Below are positions 22,208-33,888 of a stretch of DNA of 64,000 bases, piece by piece (the stretch's first letter is position 1; each line of letters opens with the position of its first letter). Position numbers and translations under genes: made by a program. The notes below the pieces were generated by a model, which ran no database searches, had not been told where the DNA came from, and was given only the letters and a program-made list of their open reading frames with translations. Location of the stretch: the NCBI GenBank assembly GCA_030549495.1, contig JAUIRK010000885.1, forward strand, positions 1,116,001 through 1,180,000, in the 5' to 3' direction. This DNA comes from Nectonema munidae (taxonomy: Eukaryota; Nematomorpha; Nectonematoida; Nectonematidae).

Positions 22208-22460
22208 GTAAAAAAAGTAGTAATATTTACTACACTATATAGTAATCACTATTGTCCAGATTTTTACTACCTTTTCTAGTAAATTTACTTTTTATTAAAT
22301 ACAACTCTTTGTAGTAAATTAACTATGTAAATTAGTAAAAATAATAGTAATATTCACTATTCAATATAATAGTCGTTATTGTCCAGAATTTTATTACCCT
22401 GTCTAGTAATTTTACTTACTGTTAAATACAACTCTTACTAGTAAATTAACCATGTTTACT
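22208..22460. repeat. Two tandem units of about 125 bp in the left end of the TA-flanked element
   Basis: Unit 1 (about 22208-22335) and unit 2 (about 22336-22460) share AGTAAAAA, TAGTAATATT, ATTGTCCAGA, TCTAGTAA, TTAAATACAACTCTT and AGTAAATTAAC in the same order. The words TAGTAAA and TTTACTA are themselves repeated within each unit. Such iterated ends usually serve as transposase binding sites; that role is inferred here. Confidence 0.75.
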
Positions 22461-22855
22461 GGTAGTAAACCTGTCAATCTCCCAGTTGATTTTTTACCTT
22501 CCTTTTCATGGTAGTTTTTTTAGTTCTTCTATTTTTGAAAATCAATCTTCAGCTTGGGAAATATAAAAAAAGTTCATTAACATCAATATTTTTATCATTT
22601 AAAAACATTTTCATTTTGTTAATGCAAAATTATAAAAAATATAATTTTATAAATATAAAGTTATTTATAAAAAAGATTTTCTAATTAATTACATTTCTTC
22701 CTACAAAAATCCACAACTCGAAGATACTCCGACTTATGTGAAAAATTTACTCCCACAAACCCCTGGTACAAAACAAAGTTAAAAATTAACAAAGTTTTAT
22801 TCAGAATTTAGATATGTTAAAAGCACACAAAAAAATAAAAATTAATAATGAAGAT

Positions 22856-23830
22856 CTAAGCGTTTTGATTTGTTCTTTCCAGCAAATAATATACTTTTAA
22901 AACTTTTCCATCTTTTTTAGATACTTTTAAGTCAAGAAGAATTTCAATAAGATGTAGAGTTTTTTGAGCTCTTTAACATATTCCAAGTTGAAAACAAAAA
23001 AAGAAGCAAAAAATCCAAGAAAAGATTTTACAATATTTTTAGCAGAAAAAAGAAACACATTTTCGATAAAAAGTGAAAACAAATTATCATTTTCATGAAA
23101 ATTTTTTAGACATAACACAAAACGCAGAAAAAACTTGCTTTTCACCTATTATAAAAAATTTGCTGAAGCTTTCTTTAAAAAAAATTGGTAATAGCAATAA
23201 TGTCTTCATTTCTTTATGGCCTTAAAACAAAAAATATATATCTTAAGAAAAAAAAATAACAAGATTTACTTGTTTCATTGGGAATCTTCAAAACTTCTTT
23301 AAAAAATATTGGCAAATTTTTTTGCTTATTAACATAATTTATTACTATATCGTAATACTTTGTTAACTTTATTTTTAATTTATCTTCAAAATTTAAATCT
23401 TCCATAATGGGTTTGAGATTCAAAAATTCATCCATAAACTAAATTGAAAGTATAAAAGGGTTCTTAAAGTAATCAAAATATTAAAAAATTACCCGATTGT
23501 AGTCACTTAAAAATAAATATTTATTAATAAATTCTTTGAGATCAATTTTTTTTGAGCAAATAAACGCAATACTTGTTAAAAGTAATAAGAAAAAGACAAG
23601 TGAAGAGTTTATATAACAAAATAGGCACTAAGCCAAAAAAACAGTTAATACCCACATATGACACATCGACTTTACGTTTATATGTAAAAAAAAAACTCGC
23701 TCCAAAACCTTGAAATATGAAAACAAATAAATTAAAGGAATATACATAGAAGTATTATAACAACTAATAAATTTAAAAAACTTACGCCAAAAATTTGAGA
23801 AAGAGTAAAGGCAAGCCTAAATTTCATCAT
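22856..23830 (-). CDS. Small spliced gene of unknown function inside the TA-flanked element
   Basis: Proposed minus-strand exons: 23830-23786 (MMKFRLAFTLSQIFG, donor GTAAGT); an unresolved exon near 23720-23640 whose frame fails at a T9 run; 23571-23493 (CSKKIDLKEFINKYLFLSDYNR); 23438-23270 (MDEFLNLKPIMEDLNF to KEVLKIPNET); and 23220-22856 (HKEMKTLLLLPIFFKES, KSFLGFFASFFVFNLEYV, ending LERTNQNA-stop). The last three exons have GT-AG borders, and their phases join exactly (0, then A|GC). The final exon shifts frame at two A6 runs (near 23103 and 22962), so either this is decay or the homopolymers are miscounted. No transposase or other known domain is recognised. The FFxFNLxY stretch recalls uncharacterised ORFs of other arthropod repeats, from memory only. 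Confidence 0.45.
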
Positions 23831-24181
23831 AGAGACTGATGAGAGTTAAATTGTTCATTTAGATATAATATAAATATATCTAACACAAGGACTACAGAGC
23901 CAGAGAAAGATTTGTGCATGTCTTTGCTATTTGGATTCAACGTTAAGTGAAGAGAAGCGAGATGTGAAATTTGTCATCTGTTCCAATCATAAATATCAAG
24001 GCATTTTTTACTATCCTGTGCGATGCGGGTAGTAAAAACTGCGTAACGTGCTAATACTATTTTAAGTTGTAATTCTTACTATCTTTTTTTACCAGTGTAA
24101 TTAGTGATTTTAAAAGACATAATACAGCTGTCGTATTCTCTGAAGACTTTTAGCAAAATTGCAAAAAATTTAAATAGATTT

Positions 24182-24222
24182 CGCCCCCCCCCCCCTATAA
24201 GAAATTTCTGGATTCGCCACTG
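24182..24222. mobile_element. Solo hAT-type element end (CAGTGGCGAATCCAG + poly-C)
   Basis: Reverse-complemented from 24222 it reads CAGTGGCGAATCCAGAAATT followed by a G-run (C13 on the plus strand at 24183-24195). This is a standard hAT-type terminus, but the partner end was not found. It lies just right of the TA-flanked element. Confidence 0.45.
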
Positions 24223-26215
24223 GTTGTGTAGATCCACATTAAAATTAATTTTAAAAGACATTTCTATAATAAAAATTGTATGAATGATTATATTTTATCA
24301 ATTGAAATAGCACTCACTCTTTTTTTTAAATAAGCATCAATCACAAACTTTCTCTTATATTCGCAAAAAAATTCACTGACCTTATTCTAATATTAACATT
24401 TTTATCAATATCTTCCTTCTTTTCCCCATTCCCTATAAAAATGTCTTCAAAGAAGAAAGCCACATCTGATGGAATAGAAGTTAAAAAAACTATCGTTTGC
24501 TCCACTTATTCCAAAAAAAGTCCAGAAAAGTAATATTTAAATCAGTATTGAAAACCTTCGGTTTGGGTAATCTAATTATATTAGCCAAAAATCAAGCGTA
24601 TGCATATTTGTGTGTGTTTGTTCGCCGCATGCTAATAAGTTTGGTGTTTTATAATTATAAAAGACTTTTTTGAGCATTTACTCAAATTCAGTGATTTGAA
24701 TGAATCACGAAAAGATGCATATCAGAATTTATATCAATAAATTATTGAAAGTTGCATAAATGAATTGGAAGCCATGTTATACAAACTTTTAATTATAACA
24801 AAATTTAGATGAATTTTTTTAATAGAATGTCTTGAAAACAAATGACTCTAATGAAGTTTACTTTCATATTGTAGCCAGAAAATGCAGGCTTGCAACGAGA
24901 GTATGCACAGCATTTAAACTTTGAAATTTATGAAAAGTTAAAAAGTAAACTCATTTTGGAAAAACATTATTATAGCAAGAATTTTTTTCAGTTGTTCCTC
25001 ACCACTTTTCTGACATTATTAAATCTTATATCAATATAAAGAAGCCTTGCCCAACTTGTATAAATTAAATGAAGGTGAAAATTTGAAAAAATATTAAACA
25101 TATATAAAATGAAAATATTTTCATTTTCTATTTTTTAACATTTGGTATTAGTACACCATCTTGTTAAAGGCTTTTTCTAAAACTAAATAGAATCTTCATC
25201 AACCAAAGAATTATTTTGTCACACAATTGAGAAATTAAACATTCTATAAGTCTTTCAAAATAGCACTAACAATATTTTTCTTGAAATTTTTTTGAAAGAA
25301 TTTCCAAAAAATAGAAGAATTAAATTGTTCTAGTCCTTAGTTTCTTGTTCAAACAACTTTTCATTTTGCCCCCAAATCAAACTTCTGGCTACGTTACTGG
25401 CCCAAAATACTTTCAAGGCCCTAAAATTCTAGATTGGTCACAATTTTTAATAAATTTATTGAACATCCACAAAACAGTTTGAATTGCTCAAGTTTTGAAC
25501 CCCTAAAAACAAGCAGTTGTTTTTTGACAGGTTTTATTCAAAAAAAATTTCCTTTTATATAAACTTATTAAAAAGAAAGTAAATAAAGTAACAAACTTTC
25601 TTATGTAGCACAACTCTAAGATAAAAATGATTCAATGCTTTTTCTGTCTCAAATGAGTTTAATCTTTTTATACCTAAGAATTGTGATACATAATAAAGTT
25701 TCTTGCTATATTTATTTAATTTTTATCATATTTACTAACTGCGCCATCATAATTAAAATTTGCTTATAATGTATACCATATAAATATATACCAATTTAAT
25801 TTTAGATTTTTCATTTATGATTATAGATTTTAGTTTTTTATTTATTTATTTTGCTATTTTTTATTTAGGAGAGAATTGAAAAAAATAAAATTGAACTGAA
25901 TATTGCATATGGGAATATATAGAGTTAAAATAATACTATTATAGATCAAGAGTAAAAACAAAACCTTGATTGTATTCGAGTCCAAAAGATAGAAAATATA
26001 TTTTGAATATAGAGAAAAATATCACATATTTAGTATAAAAAATTTGGAGTAAAAGCTAAAAGTTTTAACCTGGGCTCAGTCGTTTTATTAGAAAAATAAA
26101 TAGAACACGGGTTTTATTACAGGATTAGTCGGATACCATATCTAATGTTAGAATAATTTAATATAACATATGCATATTTTTATATTAATTGTTAAAAAAA
26201 TATATACACTAACTT
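24223..26215. other. AT-rich spacer with a possible transposon end at 25340-25399
   Basis: No gene supported. A 30-codon frame MSSKKKATSDGIEVKK at 24440-24529 stops quickly and has no family. At 25340-25399 the sequence ends CTGGCTACGTTACTG, which reverse-complemented (CAGTAACGTAGCCAG) looks like a hAT-type terminus. Its partner is not visible, so it is a worn relic at best. Confidence 0.4.
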
Positions 26216-26366
26216 GTGGCCGTTTTGTTTTCTAATTGGGACCGTTTTGATTAAGTGTGGTGGTTTTGGTTAATTAGTGTGCATATTTTTGTCAAGAGGT
26301 GTCGCCGTTCTGGTCAAAAAAAAATTGTAGGCCATTTTCTTACTGGAGCCGTTTTGTCTAAATATT
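26216..26366. repeat. Decayed tandem repeat (GGCCGTTTTGT-like)
   Basis: Repeated words GTGGCCGTTTTGTTT, GGACCGTTTTGATT, GTGGTTTTGGTT, TCGCCGTTCTGGTC, AGGCCATTTTCTT and GAGCCGTTTTGTC occur at 18-30-bp spacing. It is strongly degenerated. Confidence 0.65.
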
Positions 26367-26641
26367 CTTATATTCTTATATTAATTTTCAAAGCAAACTT
26401 TTCCAAACCTTTTTGCCCCACTTCTAATCTATTTTGGGAATCTTCTTTGTCACTTTTGAGATAACAAGATCATCTGCAAACATAATATGTTTCTAATAAA
26501 ATAAAGGTATAATAATAAATTTATGTTCTATATTATGGAAACGATATGGAATGAAAAAAAAATTTTTAAAATAGAAGAAGAAAATAGGGAATTTTTGAAA
26601 TGTAAAATTAGGTAGTCTTTTTATATGTGTTTTCATATTTG

Positions 26642-26670
26642 CCCAGCAAACTAGACCCTAGCTTGCTGGG
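26642..26670. repeat. Perfect 8-bp-arm hairpin followed by an (ATT)n tract
   Basis: CCCAGCAA (26642-26649) and TTGCTGGG (26663-26670) are perfect inverted arms, with the loop itself containing CTAG...CTAG. A (ATT)n microsatellite follows at 26691-26724. It may be the end of a repeat element; no RNA gene is claimed. Confidence 0.5.
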
Positions 26671-26688
26671 AAAGTAGCCGTAAAACCG

Positions 26689-26724
<36 letters not shown>

Positions 26725-27056
26725 GGAAATAAAACACAACAAAGAATTAAAATACATGAAATCAAGTAAGAAAACAAAAATTTTGGAAACAGAACTCCTG
26801 ATTGAGCATTTTGAAAAATAGAGGTTTAGTGTATCCCTTTATTAAAAATAATGGTTTCATTCGGCAAAATGAAATGAAAAAGAAAGAAATACACGTATTT
26901 TTTTAATCAGATAGTTAATTATGAATTAGCTAGTTTGCTATTGAGTTTAATTATAATTAGTTAGTTTGTTAGAACTTAAAATGTTAAAACTTAATTTTGT
27001 CTTAAAATTAAATTATTTATTCAATAATACAAAAACAAATCAATAATAATATAAAG

Positions 27057-27487
27057 CAGCCGTGTCAAACTTAAATCACGCGCTGGCCGCATTTCCTATA
27101 TTTTCAGCTCTTGCGGGCAAAGACACCCATAATCAATAATCATATTTGAAACTAACAAACACAGAATAAATTATTTAAAAGGCATTAAAAAATTTTAATG
27201 AATTTTTGAAAATGGCATTTATTTTATCATTTGTGATTTATTGAAATTCATTTCTGAAAAAATTTGTTCGCAAAGAGGAGTCGTGCCAACCATACATAGA
27301 GTTTTTGAAATAATGAAGTTAATTAGAAAAAAGATATTTATAAAATCAATCAATAACAATTGTAAAAAAGTTGTTTTTCATCAAAGAATCATTTTATAAG
27401 TAGAAGTATTTTGTGAAAATACTCGGACCGTATTGTAACTCTTGCCAGGCCATTTGCGCCCCGAGGGCCATATGTTTGACACCCCTG
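27057..27487 (-). mobile_element. hAT-derived element, 431 bp, with target duplication (copy 2)
   Basis: The ends are CAGCCGTGTCAAACTT and, reverse-complemented, CAGGGGTGTCAAACAT. Flanks ATATAAAG (27049-27056) and ATCTAAAG (27488-27495) are an 8-bp target duplication with one difference, the hAT signature. The minus strand keeps a sliver of the transposase C terminus (CEQIFSEMNFNKS, near 27260-27230). Same family as 9495-10151. Confidence 0.85.
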
Positions 27488-30464
27488 ATCTAAAGAATCT
27501 CCTGAAGAACGACCCCGGGAAAAATCTTCAAGAGAGAAAAGTTTTTTTAAACCAAGTATTTTTTACCAACTGAAGTATAAACACCGAAAACATTTCTCGA
27601 AAAATAACCACGCGAATAAATAGCAATTAAAGGCAAATAAATACAATATATTTCGGTATGAAATCCAAAATTTTATAATAAAAAAATGCATTGAAACATC
27701 ATTAATTTAAGAATTGAAAAGTGTGCAAACATTTTTTATAAGCTTGATCACTAAAAAGGCCAAATTTTGATCTGTTTTACAGTTGGACTATCCTCATTGA
27801 AAATCAGAGATTGGAAATATAAAATGAAAGTGACCTTTCTACCATTGCTGACTACTATGATACTTAAACTAATAAAATAATTTATTCAGAAAACTATCTC
27901 TTCGCATAAACACTTGAAGGTAGAATTTCAAAAACCCTTTTTTGCATTCATATTTCCTTTTCATGTTTGATTTTTGTTAGTTCCAGTAAAATTTTATATT
28001 TTGAGTGTGAACTTGAGGCCTGGACGAGATGGCTCACTCACGCAAGTTTGGGGAACCCGAAACTAAATTCAGGGTGCGGGTCATTTATTTAAAACTTACT
28101 ACGGTGCGGGGTGGATGTAGTTTCAATATTAGTAATAAGGGTTAATGCGGTTTAACTTGTAAAATTGCGGATATTTGCGAATTAATTCTTAAAAATCGTT
28201 TAATTTATCAGATATTCTTCATTCATAGCTCATATCTGGTTATATAAAGTGAGACACCAATAAAATACATCACACACAGTGAGACTTCTACATAACCGAA
28301 GCCCCATTTGCTTCTTTAGATAAAGTACATTATTTATTGCAAATACAATACATTATATTGAAAGAATTGTCCTACACTTTCTGTTGTGTTTTATGTATTA
28401 TGGCAAAAGTGATGTTAGCGAGCGTAACTTCAGTCTTGTTGGCCATCTTATTTCTCCCCGATCAGCTTTAAACTTCCATAACCTCATTGATGTTCTAATT
28501 TCCAACAGCCCTATAAATAATAAAATTTCGTTTCAAACCTAACATCATTAAAAGCCAATGTATAAAAACAGGGGCATTTAAATTATATTTTTGTTATTAA
28601 AATGAAATAAGTTGGGCGGTTGAGCGTTTTGATTCAAAATTACGGGTTTAAAAAATTTAAGTGTCGGGCTCTTGCGCATGCATTTTTATGTTTTATTGCG
28701 GAGATTTTATTTTAAAAACCGGCGCTCTAGTGTGGACTCGGTTGCTCATAAAATTTAAAGGGTGTACGGATTTGTAAACAAATCCAAATTTTTCACGCTA
28801 ACATTTGCTCTCTATTCATCACAGTGAATAAATAAACATGGCCGAACTACGTTTTCTATTATAGGAAGTAGAGATTCTGCTTCTCTATTTTCTACAATCT
28901 TCATATATCCAATTGCAGGAGAAAAAAAGTATCTACAAAACCTAAGGCATAATTTGTTTATGGGTAGTTCTACCACGTTGATACTTTAGCCTGTGTCAAA
29001 AACACTTATTCGTCTATTTAAATTATACAACCAGATCCTCCCAGATGTACTGGATTCGTTCCATAATATTTTTCGCAAACTTCTCTAGAAAACAGAAACA
29101 AATAATTATTATCGTATTTGTCTGAACGTTTTTGTTGACGCAATATTCTAGCTCAATAAATACATAATATGAACCATTTTTGAAGAGGAATTTTAAACTT
29201 GAAAAAATGAAAAATATCTGATTGAAAGTGTTGATATAAAAGCAAGCTTTATTTTGGCATTCCGATAAAAAGTGAAAGATTCCTTCTTAGCATTTCTTCT
29301 AATTCTTTTCAACCTTGCACTGTCGACAATGACACTTTTTTTTCAACCAGACCTCATTCAATTTAACATATATTGGTTGCTCTTTTAAAAGAGGGAAAAT
29401 AAGGTTTGGGGAACTGTTTTCTTTAGACATCTTGGTTATGAAAAAACAGAGGATGCCAGAAAATTACAAATTTGAAAGTTTGCCTCTTTATATATTTTCC
29501 TAAAACAGTCGTCGGATCAAAATAATCCGTATAGTATGACTTTGCTAATTAGAAGCTTATTACTCCTTATTACTTCTTAGTTTTCTTACATAAGTAATTA
29601 CATAAAAAATAACATTATTCATATATAATTTTAAATAAGGGCCATTTTTAAACGAAATTAATATTCCACTGATAATAATACTCCTTAGTTCCTGATAGAC
29701 AACTGATTTAATAATTTTCGTGTAAAAATAATAAATAAAAGGGAATACTAGTTACTTCTTACTTATTATCCCAATTCTTTTCCCTCATAGGTTTAAAATG
29801 ATTTAAAAAAAGGCTACTTGTAACTCATTTTCATACCACGGTTTTATTTGATTGATAAATATTGAATAAATAAGCGAATTAATATGCTCTAACTTGAGGA
29901 AAGTTACCAAATGAACTCCCTTGAAGAAAATTCAACCAACAATTTTATCTTTTCAAGAACAACCATTTCACAATCTGAAGAACACATGTTTTTTATGGTG
30001 GTCGTTCTCAAGAGATCTCAAAATTCTAAACAAACCAAATATTTTGGGAGTTTTAATATTAATTGCGTGTATACAAGAGCCAGAAGGCGGAATTCGAATA
30101 CAGCGTATACAGTATAAAATAGTTAAATAAGATAGTTGATAAATTTGATTATATAGGGATTGAAAAAGAATAAAAGATTTATCTGTACGTGAAACCAATT
30201 TTGACACAAGTAGATTAAAATGGGATAAAGGACAAAATAAAGAAATTTTTTAGAAGACATTTGAAAAAAGCATTAAGCCTCAAAACATTAAATAAGATTT
30301 TTGTAAAATTAAAACAGCACGAATTTTATTATATAATTTACTATCCAAATAGTAAAATTACTATTCAAACTTTTTTTAGATGATCTATATAAGAAATTGT
30401 AATCACTAAAATTTATTTTAATATTTCAAATTGAATTTTAGTAGTTTATTTGGGTATTTTCGTT
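27488..30464. other. No gene recognised; one possible repeat at about 28010-28790
   Basis: Mostly AT-rich. Between about 28010 and 28790 the sequence is less AT-rich, with iterated GTGCGGG / ATGCGG / TTGCGGA words at its left side and ACGGG / GCGGAG words at its right side. This suggests a worn interspersed element, but I could not define ends or a target duplication. Confidence 0.35.
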
Positions 30465-30466
30465 TA

Positions 30467-30693
30467 GACGGCCACCTCAAGTAATCACCATTTCGTCTGT
30501 ATTTTACAGTTATGTCCTGGTTGCCAAATTCTAAGGAAAATTCTCTGCGTTTACCCACATTTTGTTGTTTATAAAAGGAAACGGAAATTAAAAAAAATAT
30601 AAAAAATTAATTGCTTTATTTAATAAAAAATTAATAACTTTAATGGATAACTATAAAAGGCAGACGAAATTGTGATTACTTGATGTGGCCGTC
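30467..30693. mobile_element. Tc1/mariner-type MITE, 227 bp, TA target
   Basis: The terminal inverted repeats are long: GACGGCCACCTCAAGTAATC at the left matches the reverse complement of the right end (GACGGCCACATCAAGTAATC), and similarity continues through CACMATTTCGTCTG for about 40 bp. It is flanked by TA (30465-30466, 30694-30695). The non-coding interior is A/T-rich. The close agreement of the two ends suggests a fairly young copy. Confidence 0.8.
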
Positions 30694-30695
30694 TA

Positions 30696-32826
30696 AAAGA
30701 AAAGACGCGTTTATTTTACTATTCAAATTATAAATCATTACTTATTTTTATCTGTGAAAGTCTATAAATCATTAAAATAAAAGAGATAATTATCACTCCC
30801 ATAAGAACCCCTAAAGATCAATCACAACGATTTTTCCTAGTTGAATATCCGTCACACCTGGAAATTCTGGAGTGTTAAATGTTCCAGTTATACCTTTCTC
30901 TATGTCACCGAATGTTTTTGATTAAATAAAATCATTCGAGTCTTCAATGTACCCGTTTTATGAATATTATTAGCATTAGAAATTGCGGATAAACTTCAAA
31001 GAACTTTACAAACTTGTTTACTAACGAAAAATACCAACCTATGATTTAATCTAGGAAAAGAATACGCTTGTAAGGAGAATGAATTTTATCTTAGAAGTTA
31101 TTGCAAGATGAAGTGTTGTCGTTAGGGTGAAAAGAAAATGTTGAACGATGGCCAAGCATATCATCCACCACCTGTATATGAGTTGATGCTGTTGCTAGTC
31201 CTTATCTAAAATATTGTGTCCTGAAAGCTCTTTGAAGGCAAACATGGTGAATAGTATGGGGCTAGTGCACACGGCTGCTTCTATTGAAAAGGAGTGAACA
31301 CAAGAGATGTTGTGCTCTCCAAGTTCTCCCAACGCCTGCCGGCGGGAGGGGAGGGGAAAGAAGGTGGGTATGAACTTCCTTTATGTGTGTGCGAGTGTAG
31401 CAAATGATGATTTTATTTTGATGTAGCAATGCTAAATATTTGTCAGTACAATTGTCACTATTCTTTCAGAGCTTATCGAGAAGATCGTTAGTGTTAGTTA
31501 GTGGCGTTAATGCTATTAGTGCAGTTATACTCGCTTAAATGACGCACTCTGTCTTCCTAAAGAGAATGTGCTCCAACGAATACAAAGCAAACATTGTGGA
31601 AGAGATTCGTATACTTCTTCCTAGATGCTATCATTCATTGGCTGCATCCATGAAAATCACCACAATAACACGAATAATAATACCTACGTTGAACATAAAC
31701 ACATGTATATATTACAAAACACGAAGCAGCCTTTTCCTCTACTTAATAATAACAGAAACGACATTCAAATTTGCTCTCCTAACTTGATGTTGTAATTATG
31801 CGAACGAAACCTGATTATTATCATGATTTCCAAGTGATATAATGCAATGTAAAAATTGTAACCTAGCACCGCGAAATTCCCATGTCTTTGTAACACGAAT
31901 TATTTCTTCATAAACATTTTAATGTTGAAATGAGAAGTCGGCTACGTTCTAAAATCTAAATAAACGATGGAAGAAAGAGAAAATGTAGATAAAAGGATAC
32001 CTAGTTGGATTCGTGTCTGCAAGTCTACGGATTTCCTAGTTGTTGACTTTTAATATATTAATTTTTTATATATTTCCAATCAAATTCTATTTGAAATTAA
32101 ACATAGAAATATGATCCTTGAATAACTATCTGTTAAATTAACAAAGTAACAAATTCTTTCTGCCTACCTGAATGGTCAAAGTGGGCTGTTTAATTGCAGC
32201 AATTTAGTTTTTCAACATATTTTGTCATGAGCCATTTTAAGTTTTATCACAAAAAAATAACCAAAATAAAAAATTCCATGCTATTCATTTAGCAATGATT
32301 TTCCAATATTTAATTATGAATTAGCAATAATTTGAAGGAAATCGACTTGAAATTTATCTAGGGAAAGTTAGGAAATAAATGAGTTTGAGAAGAAACATTT
32401 GTCCACCTATGGAGACGTGGTAGAAATTTCAGGTCGTGATTCACTCGTTTTGGATTCCCAACCATGACATCAATTTCACTTGTCCCCAGTTATGGAAGAA
32501 AATTCTTCGCTTGATGCGAAACGAGAACTAAAATTTAAAAAATGATGAATGACAAAAGAGTATACGTGTGTTTTGTATGTTTTTATGTTCAAGTAGAGTT
32601 GTATGGTCCCTCGGAAATGGTGAGTCTAGGAGGCCATGTTAAGACGACTTATGGTGCGATCTTGTCATTTCAACTAAATATTTATTACAGATATTTAAAA
32701 TAAATAATAATTTTAACAAATACTTCCAATAAATAGAATCAAGTGAGAAAAGACAATAAAATCAATGGGGAACTATTATCCTGCATAGATTTTGGAGAGA
32801 AAGATAATAAGGCCATTTGTTGGGCT
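30696..32826. other. No gene recognised; less AT-rich patch at about 31100-31800
   Basis: The patch at 31100-31800 has higher complexity, including a G-rich run with GCCTGCCGGCGGGAGGGG near 31335-31355. A plus-strand frame at 31539-31787 has no recognisable protein character. It could be regulatory or conserved non-coding DNA. TCACACCT at 30852-30859 matches a T-box half-site core. Confidence 0.35.
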
Positions 32827-33880
32827 CAGGGTTGCCAATTTGGATATTTTATATCTAAATTTAGATAATTTTAAGTTCTCTTAGATGTAAAAATTTGTTT
32901 TTTGAATATAAACCGTTTTTAGATATTTTTCTATAGTTCTATATATTTTTCCTTTTTGGGCTTTTTTTTAGATTTTTCAATCTAAATTGTTGTTTTTCTT
33001 CATTTTTGAAAATTGAACTCAGTTTTTCCAACTTTATTTTGATGGCATTTTCCTTCTAAACTTTTTTTATTTCTAAAAAGCTTTGTATGTATGTATTTTT
33101 TATTTTATTTCAAAAAACTCAAATATTATCTATAATAGGTTTGTTTTCTCTTTAGAGCACTGTTATCATGGAAATACTTTAATGAATAAAAAATTATCTT
33201 TTTTTTCAGAAATTAGTATAAATGCCTAAAATAAAATATAACCAAAATTTCAGAAAAGGGTGGTTGCAGAATTCCTCTCTTAAAAAATGGATGATTGCTG
33301 TTCCTGCGGATGAAAAAAAAAGCCTTTTGAAAGTTTTGCAAAACTGATGAATTTTTGAAAGAAGTTTTTCAATACAAAGATTCATCAGAAGAAAATCCTT
33401 TCAAAGAAATTGTCGAATGTGCTCTTTTTGCACTGTCAATACTACATTCAAATGCTGAAATTAAGAGAGTTTTTAGTTTTGTGAATTATGTGAAATCGAA
33501 ATTAAAAAATAAAATGAAATTGCCTCTCCTGAATGCGCTGTTAATGGTCAAGTTTAGTCTCATTCAATCAAAGACGTGTTGTTACTCATATGATATACCC
33601 ACCAAAGCCTAAAATCGGCACACTTCTTGGCTATAAAAATATCGATGAAGAATTTATACAAACTCACTTCGAAAAACATGAAATCGATCTTTTTTCATTG
33701 AATTTTGATGTTTAGGTTTTTTAGTTTAAATAAAGAAATGAAAAATAAAGTCTTTTTTTTCTTATATTCGTAATGCATTGACACTAAATATTTTAGAAAA
33801 TTTTTTCAGATATAAAATTTTTTTTAGATGTTCTTTTAGACAAATTTAGATATAAAGTGTGAAAAATAGTTGGCACCCTG
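32827..33880 (+). mobile_element. hAT element, 1,054 bp, with internally deleted transposase
   Basis: The ends are CAGGGTTGCCAATTTG and, reverse-complemented, CAGGGTGCCAACTATT, continuing into shared TTTATATCTAAATTT. Flanks GTTGGGCT (32819-32826) and GTTGGACT (33881-33888) are an 8-bp target duplication with one difference. It encodes the start and the end of a hAT transposase on the plus strand with the middle missing. Confidence 0.85.
33222..33715 (+). pseudogene. Domain-deleted hAT transposase (N-terminal start + dimerisation domain)
   Basis: The ATG at 33222 follows an intron-acceptor-like TTTTTTTTCAG. The N-terminal part, MPKIKYNQNFRKGWLQN then SLKKWMIAVPADEKK, resembles the opening of ZNF862-like hAT proteins; the zinc-finger cysteines expected next are absent. 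After a frameshift near 33345 the hAT C-terminal domain follows: CALFALSILHSNAEIKRVFS, FVNYVKSKLKNKMKLPLLN, ALLMVKFSL, CCYSYDIPTKA. A second shift near 33610 leads to KIGTLLGYKNIDEEF and a stop at 33713. The RNase-H-like catalytic core is missing entirely. In known hATs the C-terminal domain mediates dimerisation, so a shortened protein could in principle interfere with an active one, but the shifts argue it is dead now. Confidence 0.75.
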
Positions 33881-33888
33881 GTTGGACT

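Larger units (their letters stand above)
22203..24097. mobile_element. Unclassified 1.9-kb TA-flanked element carrying a spliced gene
   Basis: It begins CACTAGTAAAAAAAG at 22203 and ends CTTTTTTTACCAGTG at 24097, an inverted terminal repeat of CACTRGTAAAAAAAG, with TA on both sides (22201-22202, 24098-24099). The left subterminal region is a tandem duplication of about 125 bp. The interior carries a minus-strand multi-exon gene. TA duplication suggests a Tc1/mariner-like or related mover, but I see no DDE/D transposase, so it may be non-autonomous or use an unknown enzyme. Confidence 0.65.

Noticed and set aside
24079-24261. 60-codon minus-strand frame with GGGG run
   Set aside because: It reads through two transposon ends and the poly-C tract; composition explains it.
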